From the NCBI GenBank assembly GCA_046593925.1, contig JBKJQN010000081.1, positions 1-26,094 on the forward strand: a DNA stretch of 26,094 bases, in the 5' to 3' direction. Below, in pieces: positions 14,795-22,923 of the stretch. The translations under genes were made by a program, and so were the position numbers. How positions within the stretch are numbered: position 1 is the first letter of the stretch; each line of letters starts with the position of its first letter. The notes under the pieces are model-generated. The model had not been told where the DNA came from. It saw only the letters and a list, made by a program, of their open reading frames with translations, and did no database searches. Source of the stretch: JAYVYM01 sp046593925 (GTDB taxonomy: Bacteria; Actinomycetota; Actinomycetes; Mycobacteriales; SCTD01).

Positions 14795-16312
14795 TCAGCG
14801 CAGCTCCTTCTTGAGGATCTTGCCGGTCGCGCCCTTGGGCAGCTCCTCGACGATGCGGATCTCGCGCGGGTACTTGTACGCCGCGAGCCGCTCCTTGCAG
14901 TAGGCCCTCAGCTCGTCCGGGGTGACGTCGGCGCCCTTCTTGAGGGCCACGACCGCGACGACCTCCTCGCCGAGCTTGTCGTCGGGTTTGCCGATCACGG
15001 CGGCCTCGGCGACGGCCGGGTGCTCGTAGAGCACCTCCTCGACCTCTCGCGGGTAGACGTTGTAGCCGCCGCGGATCACCAGGTCCTTCTTGCGGTCGAC
15101 GATGAACAAGAAGCCGTCCTCGTCCTGGTAGGCCAGGTCCCCGGTGTGGAACCAGCCGTTCTTGAACGCCTCGGCGGTCGCCTCCGGCTGCTTGTAGTAC
15201 CCCTTCATGATGTTGTGGCCGCGGATGACAATCTCACCGACGTGCTGCTCACCGGTGGGCAGCGGCCGGTCCTCGTCGTCTACGACGCGCACCTGCACGC
15301 CCCAGATCGGCTTGCCGATCGACAGGACCTTGCGCTGCTCGGCACTCACGTTGAACGTCGTGGTGCTCGCGCTCTCCGACAGGCCGTAGCCCTCCAGGAT
15401 CACGCACTGCGGGAACTTCTCCTCAAACGCCCGGACGGTCTCGCCGGGGATCGGGGCGCCTCCTGACACCCCGACCCGCAGCGAGGACAGATCGCGACCG
15501 GTGAGGTCCTGGGCCAGCAGCGCGAAATACATTGTCGGGACGCCCGAGAAGATCGTGCAGCGATGCTTTTCGATGGCATCGACGACGGGGTCCACCTCGA
15601 ACCGCGGCACCAGCACCAGCGTCCCGCCGTAGCGCACCGTCAGGTTCAACACGCTGGACAGGCCGAACACGTGAAACAGCGGCAGCACCGCCAGGCCGAT
15701 GTCGTCGTCCCGGAACGCGAACAGCTCGCCGGCGACCGTGCAGTTCATGAACAGCTGGAAGTGCGTAAGCTCGGCGCCCTTGGGCTTGCCGGTCGTGCCG
15801 CTGGTGTATAGCAGCACCGCCGTGTCGCCGGGGTCCAGCGGAACCAGGTCGCGGGTGTCGTCGGCGAAGTACAGCTCGTCGAAATGCCGCGTCCCCGCGG
15901 GCCGCTGGTCGTTGCCCGGCAGGTTCACCACGTACGTCGTCACGCCGTCGACCTGTGCCGCGCCCCGGCACGCCTCGGCCGCGAACATCTCGAAGGTGAT
16001 CAGGACCTTCGCGTCACTGTCCAGCAGGTGGTAGGCGACCTCGGGGGCTCGCAGCAACGGGTTGAGCGGAACCATCACCAGGCCGGCCTTCAAGATGCCG
16101 AAGTACGCAAACAGGAACTGCGGCAGGTTCGGCAGCTGAACGGCGACCTTGTCGCCACGCCCCAGCCCCGTCGCGAGCAGCGCGCTCGCCACCCGACCGG
16201 AGATCTCGTCGACCTGCCCGTAGGTGAAGGTCAGGTCCCCCAGGTGAGCCAGCGGCTTGTCGGGGTGCGCGTCGCGCGATTCGCGCAAGATGGTGGCGAG
16301 GTTGAAGCTCAT
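14795..16312 (-). CDS. Long-chain fatty-acid-CoA ligase (FadD-type)
   Basis: AMP-forming acyl-CoA synthetase of 505 residues. YTSGTTGKPKGAELTH is at about 169-184, GYGLSESAS forms the adenine motif, HTGDLAYQDEDGFLFIVDRKKD is the hinge and PKGATGKILKKEL carries the C-terminal lysine. It is a standard-length soluble enzyme, closest in appearance to the FadD13/long-chain ligase group. I chose the ATG at 16312 (MSFNLATIL) because family similarity begins there; the longer open frame upstream belongs to the preceding gene read in another frame. The start ATG overlaps the TGA of the WXG100-like gene (ATGA), implying coupled translation; no separate ribosome site is visible. It is followed by the amidase. 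Confidence 0.93.
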   Translation of the reverse strand: MSFNLATILRESRDAHPDKPLAHLGDLTFTYGQVDEISGRVASALLATGLGRGDKVAVQLPNLPQFLFAYFGILKAGLVMVPLNPLLRAPEVAYHLLDSDAKVLITFEMFAAEACRGAAQVDGVTTYVVNLPGNDQRPAGTRHFDELYFADDTRDLVPLDPGDTAVLLYTSGTTGKPKGAELTHFQLFMNCTVAGELFAFRDDDIGLAVLPLFHVFGLSSVLNLTVRYGGTLVLVPRFEVDPVVDAIEKHRCTIFSGVPTMYFALLAQDLTGRDLSSLRVGVSGGAPIPGETVRAFEEKFPQCVILEGYGLSESASTTTFNVSAEQRKVLSIGKPIWGVQVRVVDDEDRPLPTGEQHVGEIVIRGHNIMKGYYKQPEATAEAFKNGWFHTGDLAYQDEDGFLFIVDRKKDLVIRGGYNVYPREVEEVLYEHPAVAEAAVIGKPDDKLGEEVVAVVALKKGADVTPDELRAYCKERLAAYKYPREIRIVEELPKGATGKILKKELR

Positions 16313-17913
16313 GGCCCGATCGTAGTGACCGTTCTGCCCGCGCCGGACGGTTCGCCGGTCCTGCTGTGACGCCGCGTCGGCGCCGTCGCTCCCGGGGCAC
16401 AAGGGGACGCTCCACGACCGGATGCGCCTGCCGCGCGCCGAGCGGCAGGCTGCCCGGTGCCACGTCCGGGGTACCCGGACGAGGCCACCCCTCGACCGCC
16501 GCGCGGTGCGGTCACACCGATGATTCCGCGCCCGAGCTGCCCGAGACCGCGCAGAGCGCCGACACCAGCCCGCCCGGCCAGGCCCCACAGGGCGGGGCCG
16601 TAGCGACCCACCAGACCGGTGACCACCACGGCCGCGGTGGACGTCAGTACCACCGTCGCTGCCGGCAGCCACGCCGGGGAGCTGGTCACAAAGGCGGCGA
16701 TCACGGCGGCGACCGCGGCCGCCGCGGCGAGCCCCGCGGCCGCCTTGACAAGCGCCAGTCGGAGCGACAGGCCGCTGTGCAGGTCGAGCACCAACCCGAG
16801 CAGCACACCGCCCACGCCGAACTTCGAGAGGCCCCTCAGCAGCGGACCATGCTCGAACGGCTTGCCGAGCCACCGGAAGGCCTTGACGAAGGGGGTCTGC
16901 TCGAGCCAGCTCCCGACGCGGCGCATGTACGCCTCGGTCAGCTGCCAGAGATCGTGCAGGAGCGACCCGGCGTCCAGCCAGCCCGGGAGCCACCAATGCC
17001 CTTGCGGCATGGGCAGCGACGGGGCCGGGTGGAGCGGCCCGGGCAGCGCGGTCGCCACCCAGGCGCGCTCATCCGGAGCCAACCGCTCCAGAGCCTCGCG
17101 GAGCTGGACCGGGCCGGCCTGGGCAGCAGCAAAGACCGTGACGGCAAGGCCGAGCCGCGGTGACCCGAGCAGCCCCGGACCGACGTCGGCCGCGGCCAGC
17201 AGGTCGGCAAGCTGGCGGGCAGCGGTGGCTGCCACCGACCAGTCGGCCGCCGCGCCGGCCAGTGGCGAGCGGGCATCGGCCAGCGACACCAGCCAGGACT
17301 GCGAACGACTGCCCTGCAGCCCGTACGGGTCGAGCAGGGCCAGCCCGAGGGCGGTCACCCGATGCTCGATTCGACCCCGGACTGCGTCGGCCGCTCCCGA
17401 GCAGGCGCCGACGACAGCAGCCAACCGCCGAACGCCGTCGAGGTCGGCCTCGACGATGCCCACGGGGCTGGGCGGGACGGCGCTCGGCCGCGGGCGGCGG
17501 ACATCGGGGGGCCCGACGGCCCCGACTCCGGCCTTCGCCGCCCAGGACGGGTCGAGGACGTCCGGGACGGCGGCGAGCAGCGCGGCGCCCTGCGCAGGTG
17601 TGCCGGCGAACGTGCCCGCCAGCCGTGCGGCCTCCAGGGCAGCGGTTCGCAGCCGCCCCGCTGCCGCAGTCAGCTCCTCGATGGCGGCGGCGAGGGCCCG
17701 CAGGTGCAGTGCGCCGGCGTCGAACCCGAAGCAGGCTCCGACCGCCTGGGCCTCGGCGCCGGCCAGCCGTCGGCGGACGTCGTCCACGTACGGCGCGGCC
17801 CAGCGTGTGGAGGCGGCCGACGAGGCGACGTCAATCCGCTGCTGCTGCACCTCGGCGGCGCCCTGCGCGAGGGCGGCTGCCGCGGCGCGCAGGGCGGACG
17901 GGTCGGGCAACAC
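16309..17913 (-). CDS. Large hypothetical protein with WXG100-like N-terminus and membrane helices
   Basis: A 534-residue protein without a close family that I recognise. Residues 1-100 are Ala-rich helices in the style of WXG100/ESX proteins, with Trp38 (STRWAAPY) between two long helices. A second helical region with SQSWLVSLADARSPLAGAA follows. Around residues 370-455 are several strongly hydrophobic stretches (GVGGVLLGLVLDL; AAAAAVAAVIAAFV; ATVVLTSTAAVVVTGLVG). The last 65 or so residues are Gly/Arg/Ser/Pro-rich and disordered. The GTG at 17913 is preceded by a strong AGGAGG site. It ends in an ATGA overlap with the fadD-type gene. It could be a type VII-secreted or membrane-associated protein, but no ESX core gene is in the window. 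The poor C-terminal sequence could also reflect a frameshift. Confidence 0.65.
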   Translation of the reverse strand: MLPDPSALRAAAAALAQGAAEVQQQRIDVASSAASTRWAAPYVDDVRRRLAGAEAQAVGACFGFDAGALHLRALAAAIEELTAAAGRLRTAALEAARLAGTFAGTPAQGAALLAAVPDVLDPSWAAKAGVGAVGPPDVRRPRPSAVPPSPVGIVEADLDGVRRLAAVVGACSGAADAVRGRIEHRVTALGLALLDPYGLQGSRSQSWLVSLADARSPLAGAAADWSVAATAARQLADLLAAADVGPGLLGSPRLGLAVTVFAAAQAGPVQLREALERLAPDERAWVATALPGPLHPAPSLPMPQGHWWLPGWLDAGSLLHDLWQLTEAYMRRVGSWLEQTPFVKAFRWLGKPFEHGPLLRGLSKFGVGGVLLGLVLDLHSGLSLRLALVKAAAGLAAAAAVAAVIAAFVTSSPAWLPAATVVLTSTAAVVVTGLVGRYGPALWGLAGRAGVGALRGLGQLGRGIIGVTAPRGGRGVASSGYPGRGTGQPAARRAAGASGRGASPCAPGATAPTRRHSRTGEPSGAGRTVTTIGP

Positions 17914-17994
17914 GCTGGTTCCTCCTGACCGGTGCGGTGCGAGCGGGCTCTGACCAGATCGCAGGCCGGCCTCCGGTGCCAGGGGCGGCAGCGA

Positions 17995-18025
17995 CCTGTG
18001 GACGGCAGGGCGGCCTGTGGACGGC
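17995..18025. repeat. 12-bp direct repeat in a divergent intergenic region
   Basis: CCTGTGGACGGC occurs at 17995-18006 and again at 18014-18025, 19 nt apart start to start. It lies between the divergent starts of the WXG100-like gene (17913) and the secreted hydrolase gene (18151). It may be a binding site for a regulator or simply a local duplication. Confidence 0.5.
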
Positions 18026-18150
18026 GGTCGCCTGACGGGCCGATGCGGTGTAGGCGGTCCGAGTTGTGCTCTTGAAGAACCTGCAGTAGCAAGCGCCAAC
18101 CAGCCGTCCCGGCGCGCAAGCCGGGCGCAACCGCCGACCCGAGGGGCTCC

Positions 18151-19743
18151 ATGCGCAGGACCACTGCCGCCCTCAGCGCGATCACGCTCGCGCTGACCGG
18201 CCTCACCTTCTCCGCCACCACCAGCTCAGCCGCCCCGGCGGTGGCCGACGCGGCACCGAGCAGCGCCGCGACCATCGACTTCGGACCTTGCGACGACCCC
18301 ACACTGCAGCGCTTCGGCGCAGAGTGCGGTTTCGTCAGCGTGCCGCTCGACCACGACCGTCCCGACGGTAAAAAGATCAAGCTGGCGGTCTCGAGGATCA
18401 AGCACACCGTGCCCGATGCGCAGTTCCAAGGCGTGATGCTGGTCAACCCCGGCGGCCCAGGCGGGTCCGGGCTGCGCCTGGCAGTTCTGCAGGGCTTCGT
18501 ACCCAAGAGCGCGGGCCTGGCGTACGACTGGATCGGCTTCGACCCGCGAGGTGTCGGCAGCAGCATCCCGTCGCTGTCGTGCAACCCCGGCTTCTTCGGC
18601 CCCGACCGGCCCGACTACGTGCCGCTCACCGCCTCGATCGAGCAGCGCCAACTGGACCGCTCCGCCCGCTACGCCGAGGCCTGCGGCAAGGTCGGCGGTG
18701 ACCTGCTCGACCACATGAAGACCGTCGACTGGGCCAAGGACATGGAGTCCATCCGGGTTGCCCTGGGCCAGCGCCAGATCAACTACTACGGCTTCTCCTA
18801 CGGCACCTACCTCGCGCAGGTCTACGGGACGCTGTTCCCGGAGCGCCTGCGCCGCGCGGTCCTCGACAGCAACGTCGACCCACGCAAGGTCTGGTACGAC
18901 GCAAACCTCGGGCAGGACGTCGCCTTCGACCGGGTAGCCGGGATCTTCTTCGACTGGATCGCCCGGCACGACAGCGCCTACCACCTCGGCACCAGCCGGC
19001 GCACGGTCGAGAACCTGTACTACTCCGAGCAGGACCGGCTCCGGCGCTTCCCGGCCGGCGGCAAGGTCGGACCCGACGAGTGGAACGACATCTTCGTACC
19101 GGCCGGCTATGCGCAGTTCCTGTGGCCGAGTGTCGCCGCAACCTTCGCCGACTGGATCGCCAAGGGCGACCCGGCGCCGCTGATCGCGGCGTACCAGTCT
19201 GCCGACGGCGTCGGTAACGACAACACTTTTGCCGTCTACAACGCGGTGGAGTGCACCGACACGTCCTACCCGCAGTCCTACGCCAAGGTGCGTACCGACG
19301 CCTTCGACGTGTACCGGACGAAGCCTTTCCTGACCTGGAATAACGTCTGGTACAACGCGCCCTGCCTGACCTGGCCCGCGCAGGCCGGTAGGGCCGTGGA
19401 CGTCGATGGCTCGAAGGCCGGCTCGGTGCTGCTCATCGGCGGGACGCTCGACGCGGCCACGCCGTACTCCGGCAGTCTGGAGGTGCGCAAGCGCTTCCCG
19501 AGGGCCCGGCTCGTCGCGATCGAGGGCGACACGACACACGCCGACTCGCTCAACGGCAATGCCTGCGTCGACAACACGATTGCGGACTACCTGCTGTCGG
19601 GCAAGCTCCCGACGCGCAAGGCGGGTACCGGCGCCGACCGCACCTGCCAGACGCTGCCCCAGCCCCAGCCCACCACCCCCGGTGCTGCCTCCCTGACGGT
19701 GAACGGCCTGGACCGACACGACCTGATGCCGCTGCGCGGCTAG
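18151..19743 (+). CDS. Secreted alpha/beta hydrolase, S33 tripeptidyl-aminopeptidase type
   Basis: Exported protease of 530 residues. The N-terminus MRRTT plus a hydrophobic stretch and SSAAPAVADA is a signal peptide with probable cleavage near residue 28-34. The oxyanion segment NPGGPGGSG is at 99-107. The catalytic triad is Ser216 (GFSYGT), Asp434 (GTLDAATP) and His463 (GDTTHADS), the last two in the C-terminal TAP-like domain. This is the layout of Streptomyces tripeptidyl aminopeptidases and SlpD/SlpE, which trim N-terminal peptides outside the cell. An unusually extended C-terminal tail follows the domain. The ATG is preceded by GAGG 7 nt away. In the leader a small hairpin, CCCGGC/GCCGGG (18108-18125), precedes the start. 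Confidence 0.9.
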   Translation: MRRTTAALSAITLALTGLTFSATTSSAAPAVADAAPSSAATIDFGPCDDPTLQRFGAECGFVSVPLDHDRPDGKKIKLAVSRIKHTVPDAQFQGVMLVNPGGPGGSGLRLAVLQGFVPKSAGLAYDWIGFDPRGVGSSIPSLSCNPGFFGPDRPDYVPLTASIEQRQLDRSARYAEACGKVGGDLLDHMKTVDWAKDMESIRVALGQRQINYYGFSYGTYLAQVYGTLFPERLRRAVLDSNVDPRKVWYDANLGQDVAFDRVAGIFFDWIARHDSAYHLGTSRRTVENLYYSEQDRLRRFPAGGKVGPDEWNDIFVPAGYAQFLWPSVAATFADWIAKGDPAPLIAAYQSADGVGNDNTFAVYNAVECTDTSYPQSYAKVRTDAFDVYRTKPFLTWNNVWYNAPCLTWPAQAGRAVDVDGSKAGSVLLIGGTLDAATPYSGSLEVRKRFPRARLVAIEGDTTHADSLNGNACVDNTIADYLLSGKLPTRKAGTGADRTCQTLPQPQPTTPGAASLTVNGLDRHDLMPLRG

Positions 19744-19755
19744 CGCCCCGGGTAC

Positions 19756-19792
19756 CCCGAAGGCCCCGACCAGGTTGGTCGGGGCCTTCGGG
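19756..19792. terminator. Bidirectional hairpin terminator
   Basis: A perfect 17-bp stem, CCCGAAGGCCCCGACCA (19756-19772) with its complement at 19776-19792, and a 3-nt loop. It sits between the stop codons of the convergent hydrolase and alkene-reductase genes. There is no T-tract, as is common in GC-rich actinomycetes. It can serve both transcripts. Confidence 0.85.
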
Positions 19793-19805
19793 TTGGACAG
19801 GAGAA

Positions 19806-20867
19806 CTACGCAGCCAGCGCCGGGTAGTCGATGTAGCCCTTGGCGCCACCGCTGTAGAAGGTGTCGCTGTCGGGCTCGTTGAGATCGGCACCGGTCTTGA
19901 GTCGCTCCACCAGGTCGGGGTTGGCGATGAACGCCCGGCCGAAGCAGAACAGGTCGGCCTCGCCACTGTCGACGGCCCGCTGAGCCGTCCCGAGGTCAGA
20001 CGGCCCGGTGAACCCGGTGTTGAAGATGAACGAGCCCTGCCACTGCTTGCGCAGCTGCACGTGGAACTCGGTGTCGGGGCCTTCGACGACATGCAGGTAG
20101 AGCAGGCCGAGCGGCGCCAGCCCCTCGAGCAGCGCGGCGTACGTCTGCGCCGTCTCGGTCTCGCTGATGTCGTTGAAGGTGCCGGCCGGCGAGATGCGGA
20201 TGCCCACCCGGCCGCCGCCGATCGCGTCCGCGACGGCGGTGGCGACCTCGATGACGAAGCGCGCCCGAGCCTCGGGCGAGCCGCCGTAGGCGTCGGTGCG
20301 GGTGTTGGTGCCGTCGGCGAGGAACTGCTGGAGCAGGTAGCCATTTGCGGAATGCAGCTCGACGCCATCCAGGCCGGCAGCGACCGCGCGGCGGGCGGCG
20401 TCGACGAACTCGGCGACGACTCCGGGCAGCTCGTCGGTGTCCAGGGCGCGGGGCTCCTCGAACGCCTTCATACCGCCCTCGGTGTAGACCTCGCCGGCAG
20501 GCGCGACGGCCGACGGCGCGACCGGCTGCAGTCCGGTGATGTCCGGGTGGCTGATTCGGCCGGCGTGCATGAGCTGCACGACGATCTTGCCACCGCGGGC
20601 GTGGACGGCGTCGGCGACCAGGCGCCAGCCGGTGACCTGCTCGTCGGTGTGCAGGCCGGGAGTGTGCGGGTAGCCCTGGCCGACTGCCGAGGGCTGGGTG
20701 CCCTCGCTGACGATCAGCCCGGCGCCGGCGCGCTGGCTGTAGTACTCGGCGGCAAGCTCGGTGGGGGACTCACCGGCACCGGCGCGGTTCCGGGTCAGCG
20801 GGGCCATGACGAAGCGGTTGGCGAGCGACAGCTCACCGAGCGTGTAGGGGGCGAACAGGTCGGTCAT
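19806..20867 (-). CDS. Old Yellow Enzyme family NADH:flavin oxidoreductase (alkene reductase)
   Basis: FMN enzyme of 353 residues that reduces activated C=C bonds or nitro groups with NAD(P)H, similar to NemA/XenB-type N-ethylmaleimide and xenobiotic reductases. The substrate-binding pair and proton donor of the classical group are seen at His172, Asn175 and Tyr177 in ELHSANGYLLQQFL. Other family marks are NRFVMAPLTRNRA at the start, QLMHAGRISHP near 98 and CFGRAFIANPDLV near the C-terminus. I chose the ATG at 20867 because it has a GGAG site and begins the conserved MTDLFAPYTLGEL; the frame is open 13 codons further upstream. It is isolated between two terminators, so it is a single-gene transcript. 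No neighbouring regulator is seen. Confidence 0.93.
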   Translation of the reverse strand: MTDLFAPYTLGELSLANRFVMAPLTRNRAGAGESPTELAAEYYSQRAGAGLIVSEGTQPSAVGQGYPHTPGLHTDEQVTGWRLVADAVHARGGKIVVQLMHAGRISHPDITGLQPVAPSAVAPAGEVYTEGGMKAFEEPRALDTDELPGVVAEFVDAARRAVAAGLDGVELHSANGYLLQQFLADGTNTRTDAYGGSPEARARFVIEVATAVADAIGGGRVGIRISPAGTFNDISETETAQTYAALLEGLAPLGLLYLHVVEGPDTEFHVQLRKQWQGSFIFNTGFTGPSDLGTAQRAVDSGEADLFCFGRAFIANPDLVERLKTGADLNEPDSDTFYSGGAKGYIDYPALAA

Positions 20868-20953
20868 GTGGACTCCAGGGTCATAGGTGCTTGTGGCAGC
20901 AACCACTGTTCGAGACCTGATATGCCCGTCCTGGAGATCGGGAACCCGGACGT

Positions 20954-20987
20954 GACGAAGGCCCCGACAGTTGTCGGGGCCTTCGTC
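20954..20987 (-). terminator. Terminator downstream of tmRNA
   Basis: A 16-nt inverted repeat, GACGAAGGCCCCGACA (20954-20969) and its complement (20972-20987), around a 2-nt centre. It begins 10 nt after the tmRNA 3' end on the minus strand. The core CGAAGGCCCCGAC is the same as in the terminator at 19756-19792. Confidence 0.8.
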
Positions 20988-20997
20988 GTCTCGAGTG

Positions 20998-21364
20998 TGG
21001 AGGTGGCGGGAATCGAACCCGCGTCCTCCGGCACCGTGACAGGGCTTCTCCGGGCGCAGCTGGCTGTGTGTTTCTCGGCCCTCCCGGTGGCACCAGCACC
21101 CCGGGAACGGGCTCAGCCACGTAGGTTCACCACCCGCCCCCGTAGCCGTGACGGGTGGTGGTCCTCCTGTCGATGCCAGGTCCTGAGCCGGAGGCGCTCT
21201 CAGGCTGACAGCTCAGCTACTAAGCCGCGAGGGCGTAGTGCTGTGCGCGCGGACTGTTGTCGGCGCTTGTATGGTGTGCAGCGTTGTTGGTTAACGAGAT
21301 CATCGCTGCCTTCCTCGGCCCGCTTCCCCTGCCTCGACATCCGGAGTCGAGACCTGTCACCCCC
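20998..21364 (-). ncRNA. ssrA: Transfer-messenger RNA (tmRNA)
   Basis: Rescues stalled ribosomes together with SmpB. The 5' end GGGGGTG (21364-21358) pairs with CACCTCC (21005-20999) with one G-U pair to form the acceptor stem; A20998 is the discriminator and CCA is not encoded. ACAGGTCTCGAC follows the 5' strand like other tmRNAs. The T-arm GCGGG-TTCGATT-CCCGC lies next to the 3' end. The internal tag reading frame runs from GCC at 21264 to TAG at 21220 and encodes ADNSPRAQHYALAA, ending in the usual ALAA degradation signal. The NYN gene stops 42 nt upstream, so the 5' end may be cut from a longer transcript by RNase P. Exact ends are inferred from pairing. Confidence 0.93.
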
Positions 21365-21406
21365 TCCTGGTGGTACGCCTCCACGCTACTCCGGGGCGAA
21401 CCCGCG

Positions 21407-21979
21407 CTACAGGTAGCGCAGCGGGTCGAACGACGCGATCGGGATGATCCGTACCCGGGGCAGGGCGACGGTGAAGCAGCGGGTGTCGTCCTCGAGGTCG
21501 AACAGCTGCAGGCCCTTGTCGGCCAGGGCGGTGTAGCCCGACGACAGGTACTCCCGGAAGCCCAGCACGCCGACCTTGCGGGTGCCGTCGAGCAGCGCGC
21601 CGATCTGCGGCAGGAAGTCGCCGTCGTGGCTGGCGAGCAGCACGTCGCCGGGCCGGCCCACCAGCGCCTCCAGCGTGCGCTGGATGCCGATGTCGACGAC
21701 CTTCTCGCCCGGCCCCCCGGACAACGGGATCGGCCGGTACTCCAGCGCCATCAGCGCCTGGACGAAGGCCATCGGCAGGTTGCCCGAGCTGGCGTTGAGG
21801 AAGAACAGCGCCTTGACGTCCTGCTCCCACGTCGAACCGGCGAAGCTGCGTACCCGCTCCCAGCGAGGCCGCTCCTCCGCGGTCGGCCGCCGACCGCCCA
21901 GCAGGTGGTTGCCGAGCGTCGCGTCGATGTTCTCGCCGTCGACAAGCAGGTACGTCGGGGTGCCGGCGGGGGTCGTCAT
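21407..21979 (-). CDS. NYN domain putative ribonuclease
   Basis: A 190-residue PIN-like protein. YLLVDGENID (residues 10-19) gives the first acidic residue, Asp14. VVDIGIQRTLEAL near 94-106 gives Asp96, and LLASHDGDFLPQIGALL at 114-130 gives Asp119 and Asp121. Together these form the acidic metal site of NYN/LabA-type nucleases. The C-terminal third (FDLEDDTRCFTVALPRVRIIPI) looks like a small beta extension. The ATG follows a GGAGG site and overlaps the amidohydrolase stop (ATGA). The position directly before ssrA and in the smpB unit hints at a role in RNA turnover or ribosome rescue, which is inference. The RNA target is unknown. Confidence 0.85.
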   Translation of the reverse strand: MTTPAGTPTYLLVDGENIDATLGNHLLGGRRPTAEERPRWERVRSFAGSTWEQDVKALFFLNASSGNLPMAFVQALMALEYRPIPLSGGPGEKVVDIGIQRTLEALVGRPGDVLLASHDGDFLPQIGALLDGTRKVGVLGFREYLSSGYTALADKGLQLFDLEDDTRCFTVALPRVRIIPIASFDPLRYL

Positions 21980-22923
21980 GGTGCCTCCAGGCCGAGCAGT
22001 CGTGCGCCGTTGTCGTGCAGGACCGCGCGCAGCCAGTGATCGCCGAGCCCGAGACGGACCAGCGCGTCGAGCTGGTGGAGGTACGGGTACGGCGTGTTGG
22101 GGAAGTCGGTGCCGAGCACGACCCGCTCCTGCAGGTCGACAAGCGCCGGCAGCAGGTCCGGCGGAAACGGCATCGTGGCGTGCGTGAAGTCGGTGAACGC
22201 CATCGTCGTGTCCAGGTGCACCCGCGGGTACGTCCGGGCGAGGCCGATGAAGTCGGCGTACTCCGGCATACCCAGGTGCGCGACGACGGCAAGCAGCCCG
22301 GGATGCCGGGCGAGCACCTCGCCGAACGGCCCCGGGCCGGTGTACGGGCCCGGGGTCGGGCCGCTCCCGCAGTGCACGACGACCGGCACGCCCGCGTCCG
22401 CCAGCTCGCCCCAGACGCCGTCCAGCAGCGGGTCGCGCGGGTCGTAACCCCCGACCTGAACGTGCGCCTTGAACAGCCGGGCACCCTGGTCCAGCGCGCG
22501 GGCCACATAGCCCGCCGCGCCCTCCTCGGGGAAGAAGGTGGCCGTACGCACCGCGTCCGGCTGCCCGGCGGCGAACTCCGCCGCCCAGGCGTTCAGCCAC
22601 TCGGCCATCGCCGGCCGGTGCGGGTAGACCAGGGACGGAAACGCGCGTACGCCCATCGCGCGCAGCCGCGCCAGCCGGTCGGCCTCGTCGGTGCGGTAGG
22701 CGATCGGCCACGGCGTGCCGGTCAGCGGCCCCGCCCGGTCGAAGTACGCCCAGACCTTGTCCATGACGTTCTTGGGCATGAAGTGCACGTGCAGGTCGAC
22801 CAGGCCGGGCAGGCCGAGGCCCTGCCAGAGCGCGCGGACCTGCTGGGCCTCAGCGACTGCGGCTGCCCCTGGTTCAGCGACTGCGGCTGCCCCTGGTTCA
22901 GCGACTGCGTCGACGCTCGGCAC
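21976..22923 (-). CDS. Amidohydrolase family 2 (TIM-barrel metal hydrolase/decarboxylase)
   Basis: About 315 residues with the amidohydrolase barrel. The metal motif HVH is at 45-47 (VDLHVHFMP). VVVHCGSG and VVAHLGMPEY supply further histidines and LGTDFPNTPYPY the late Asp. This is the amidohydro_2 group that includes hydrolases and non-oxidative decarboxylases; the substrate is not predictable. I chose the GTG at 22923, which has AAGGGG upstream. It overlaps the smpB end by 26 nt, since no good start lies between it and the barrel. The first 25 residues are therefore two copies of VAEPGAAA encoded by a 24-bp tandem repeat, probably a disordered extension. The stop overlaps the NYN start. 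Confidence 0.82.
   Translation of the reverse strand: MPSVDAVAEPGAAAVAEPGAAAVAEAQQVRALWQGLGLPGLVDLHVHFMPKNVMDKVWAYFDRAGPLTGTPWPIAYRTDEADRLARLRAMGVRAFPSLVYPHRPAMAEWLNAWAAEFAAGQPDAVRTATFFPEEGAAGYVARALDQGARLFKAHVQVGGYDPRDPLLDGVWGELADAGVPVVVHCGSGPTPGPYTGPGPFGEVLARHPGLLAVVAHLGMPEYADFIGLARTYPRVHLDTTMAFTDFTHATMPFPPDLLPALVDLQERVVLGTDFPNTPYPYLHQLDALVRLGLGDHWLRAVLHDNGARLLGLEAP
22850..22909. repeat. 24-bp tandem repeat, 2.5 copies, at the smpB/amidohydrolase junction
   Basis: Two exact 24-bp copies (22850-22873, 22874-22897) and a half copy (22898-22909). The minus-strand unit ends with GTCGCTGA, which contains the smpB stop codon. In the smpB frame each copy repeats the TGA; in the amidohydrolase frame the repeat encodes VAEPGAAA. 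A length of eight codons keeps the downstream frame intact. Confidence 0.93.

Noticed and set aside
16313..16996. N-terminal extension of the CoA ligase (733 aa)
   Set aside because: The extension is Arg-rich, overlaps the WXG100-like gene in another frame, and ligase similarity begins exactly at the internal ATG at 16312.
20998..21040. Possible separate minus-strand tRNA
   Set aside because: The T-arm and acceptor pair with a 5' end 360 nt away and enclose an ALAA tag frame, so it is the tmRNA 3' part.
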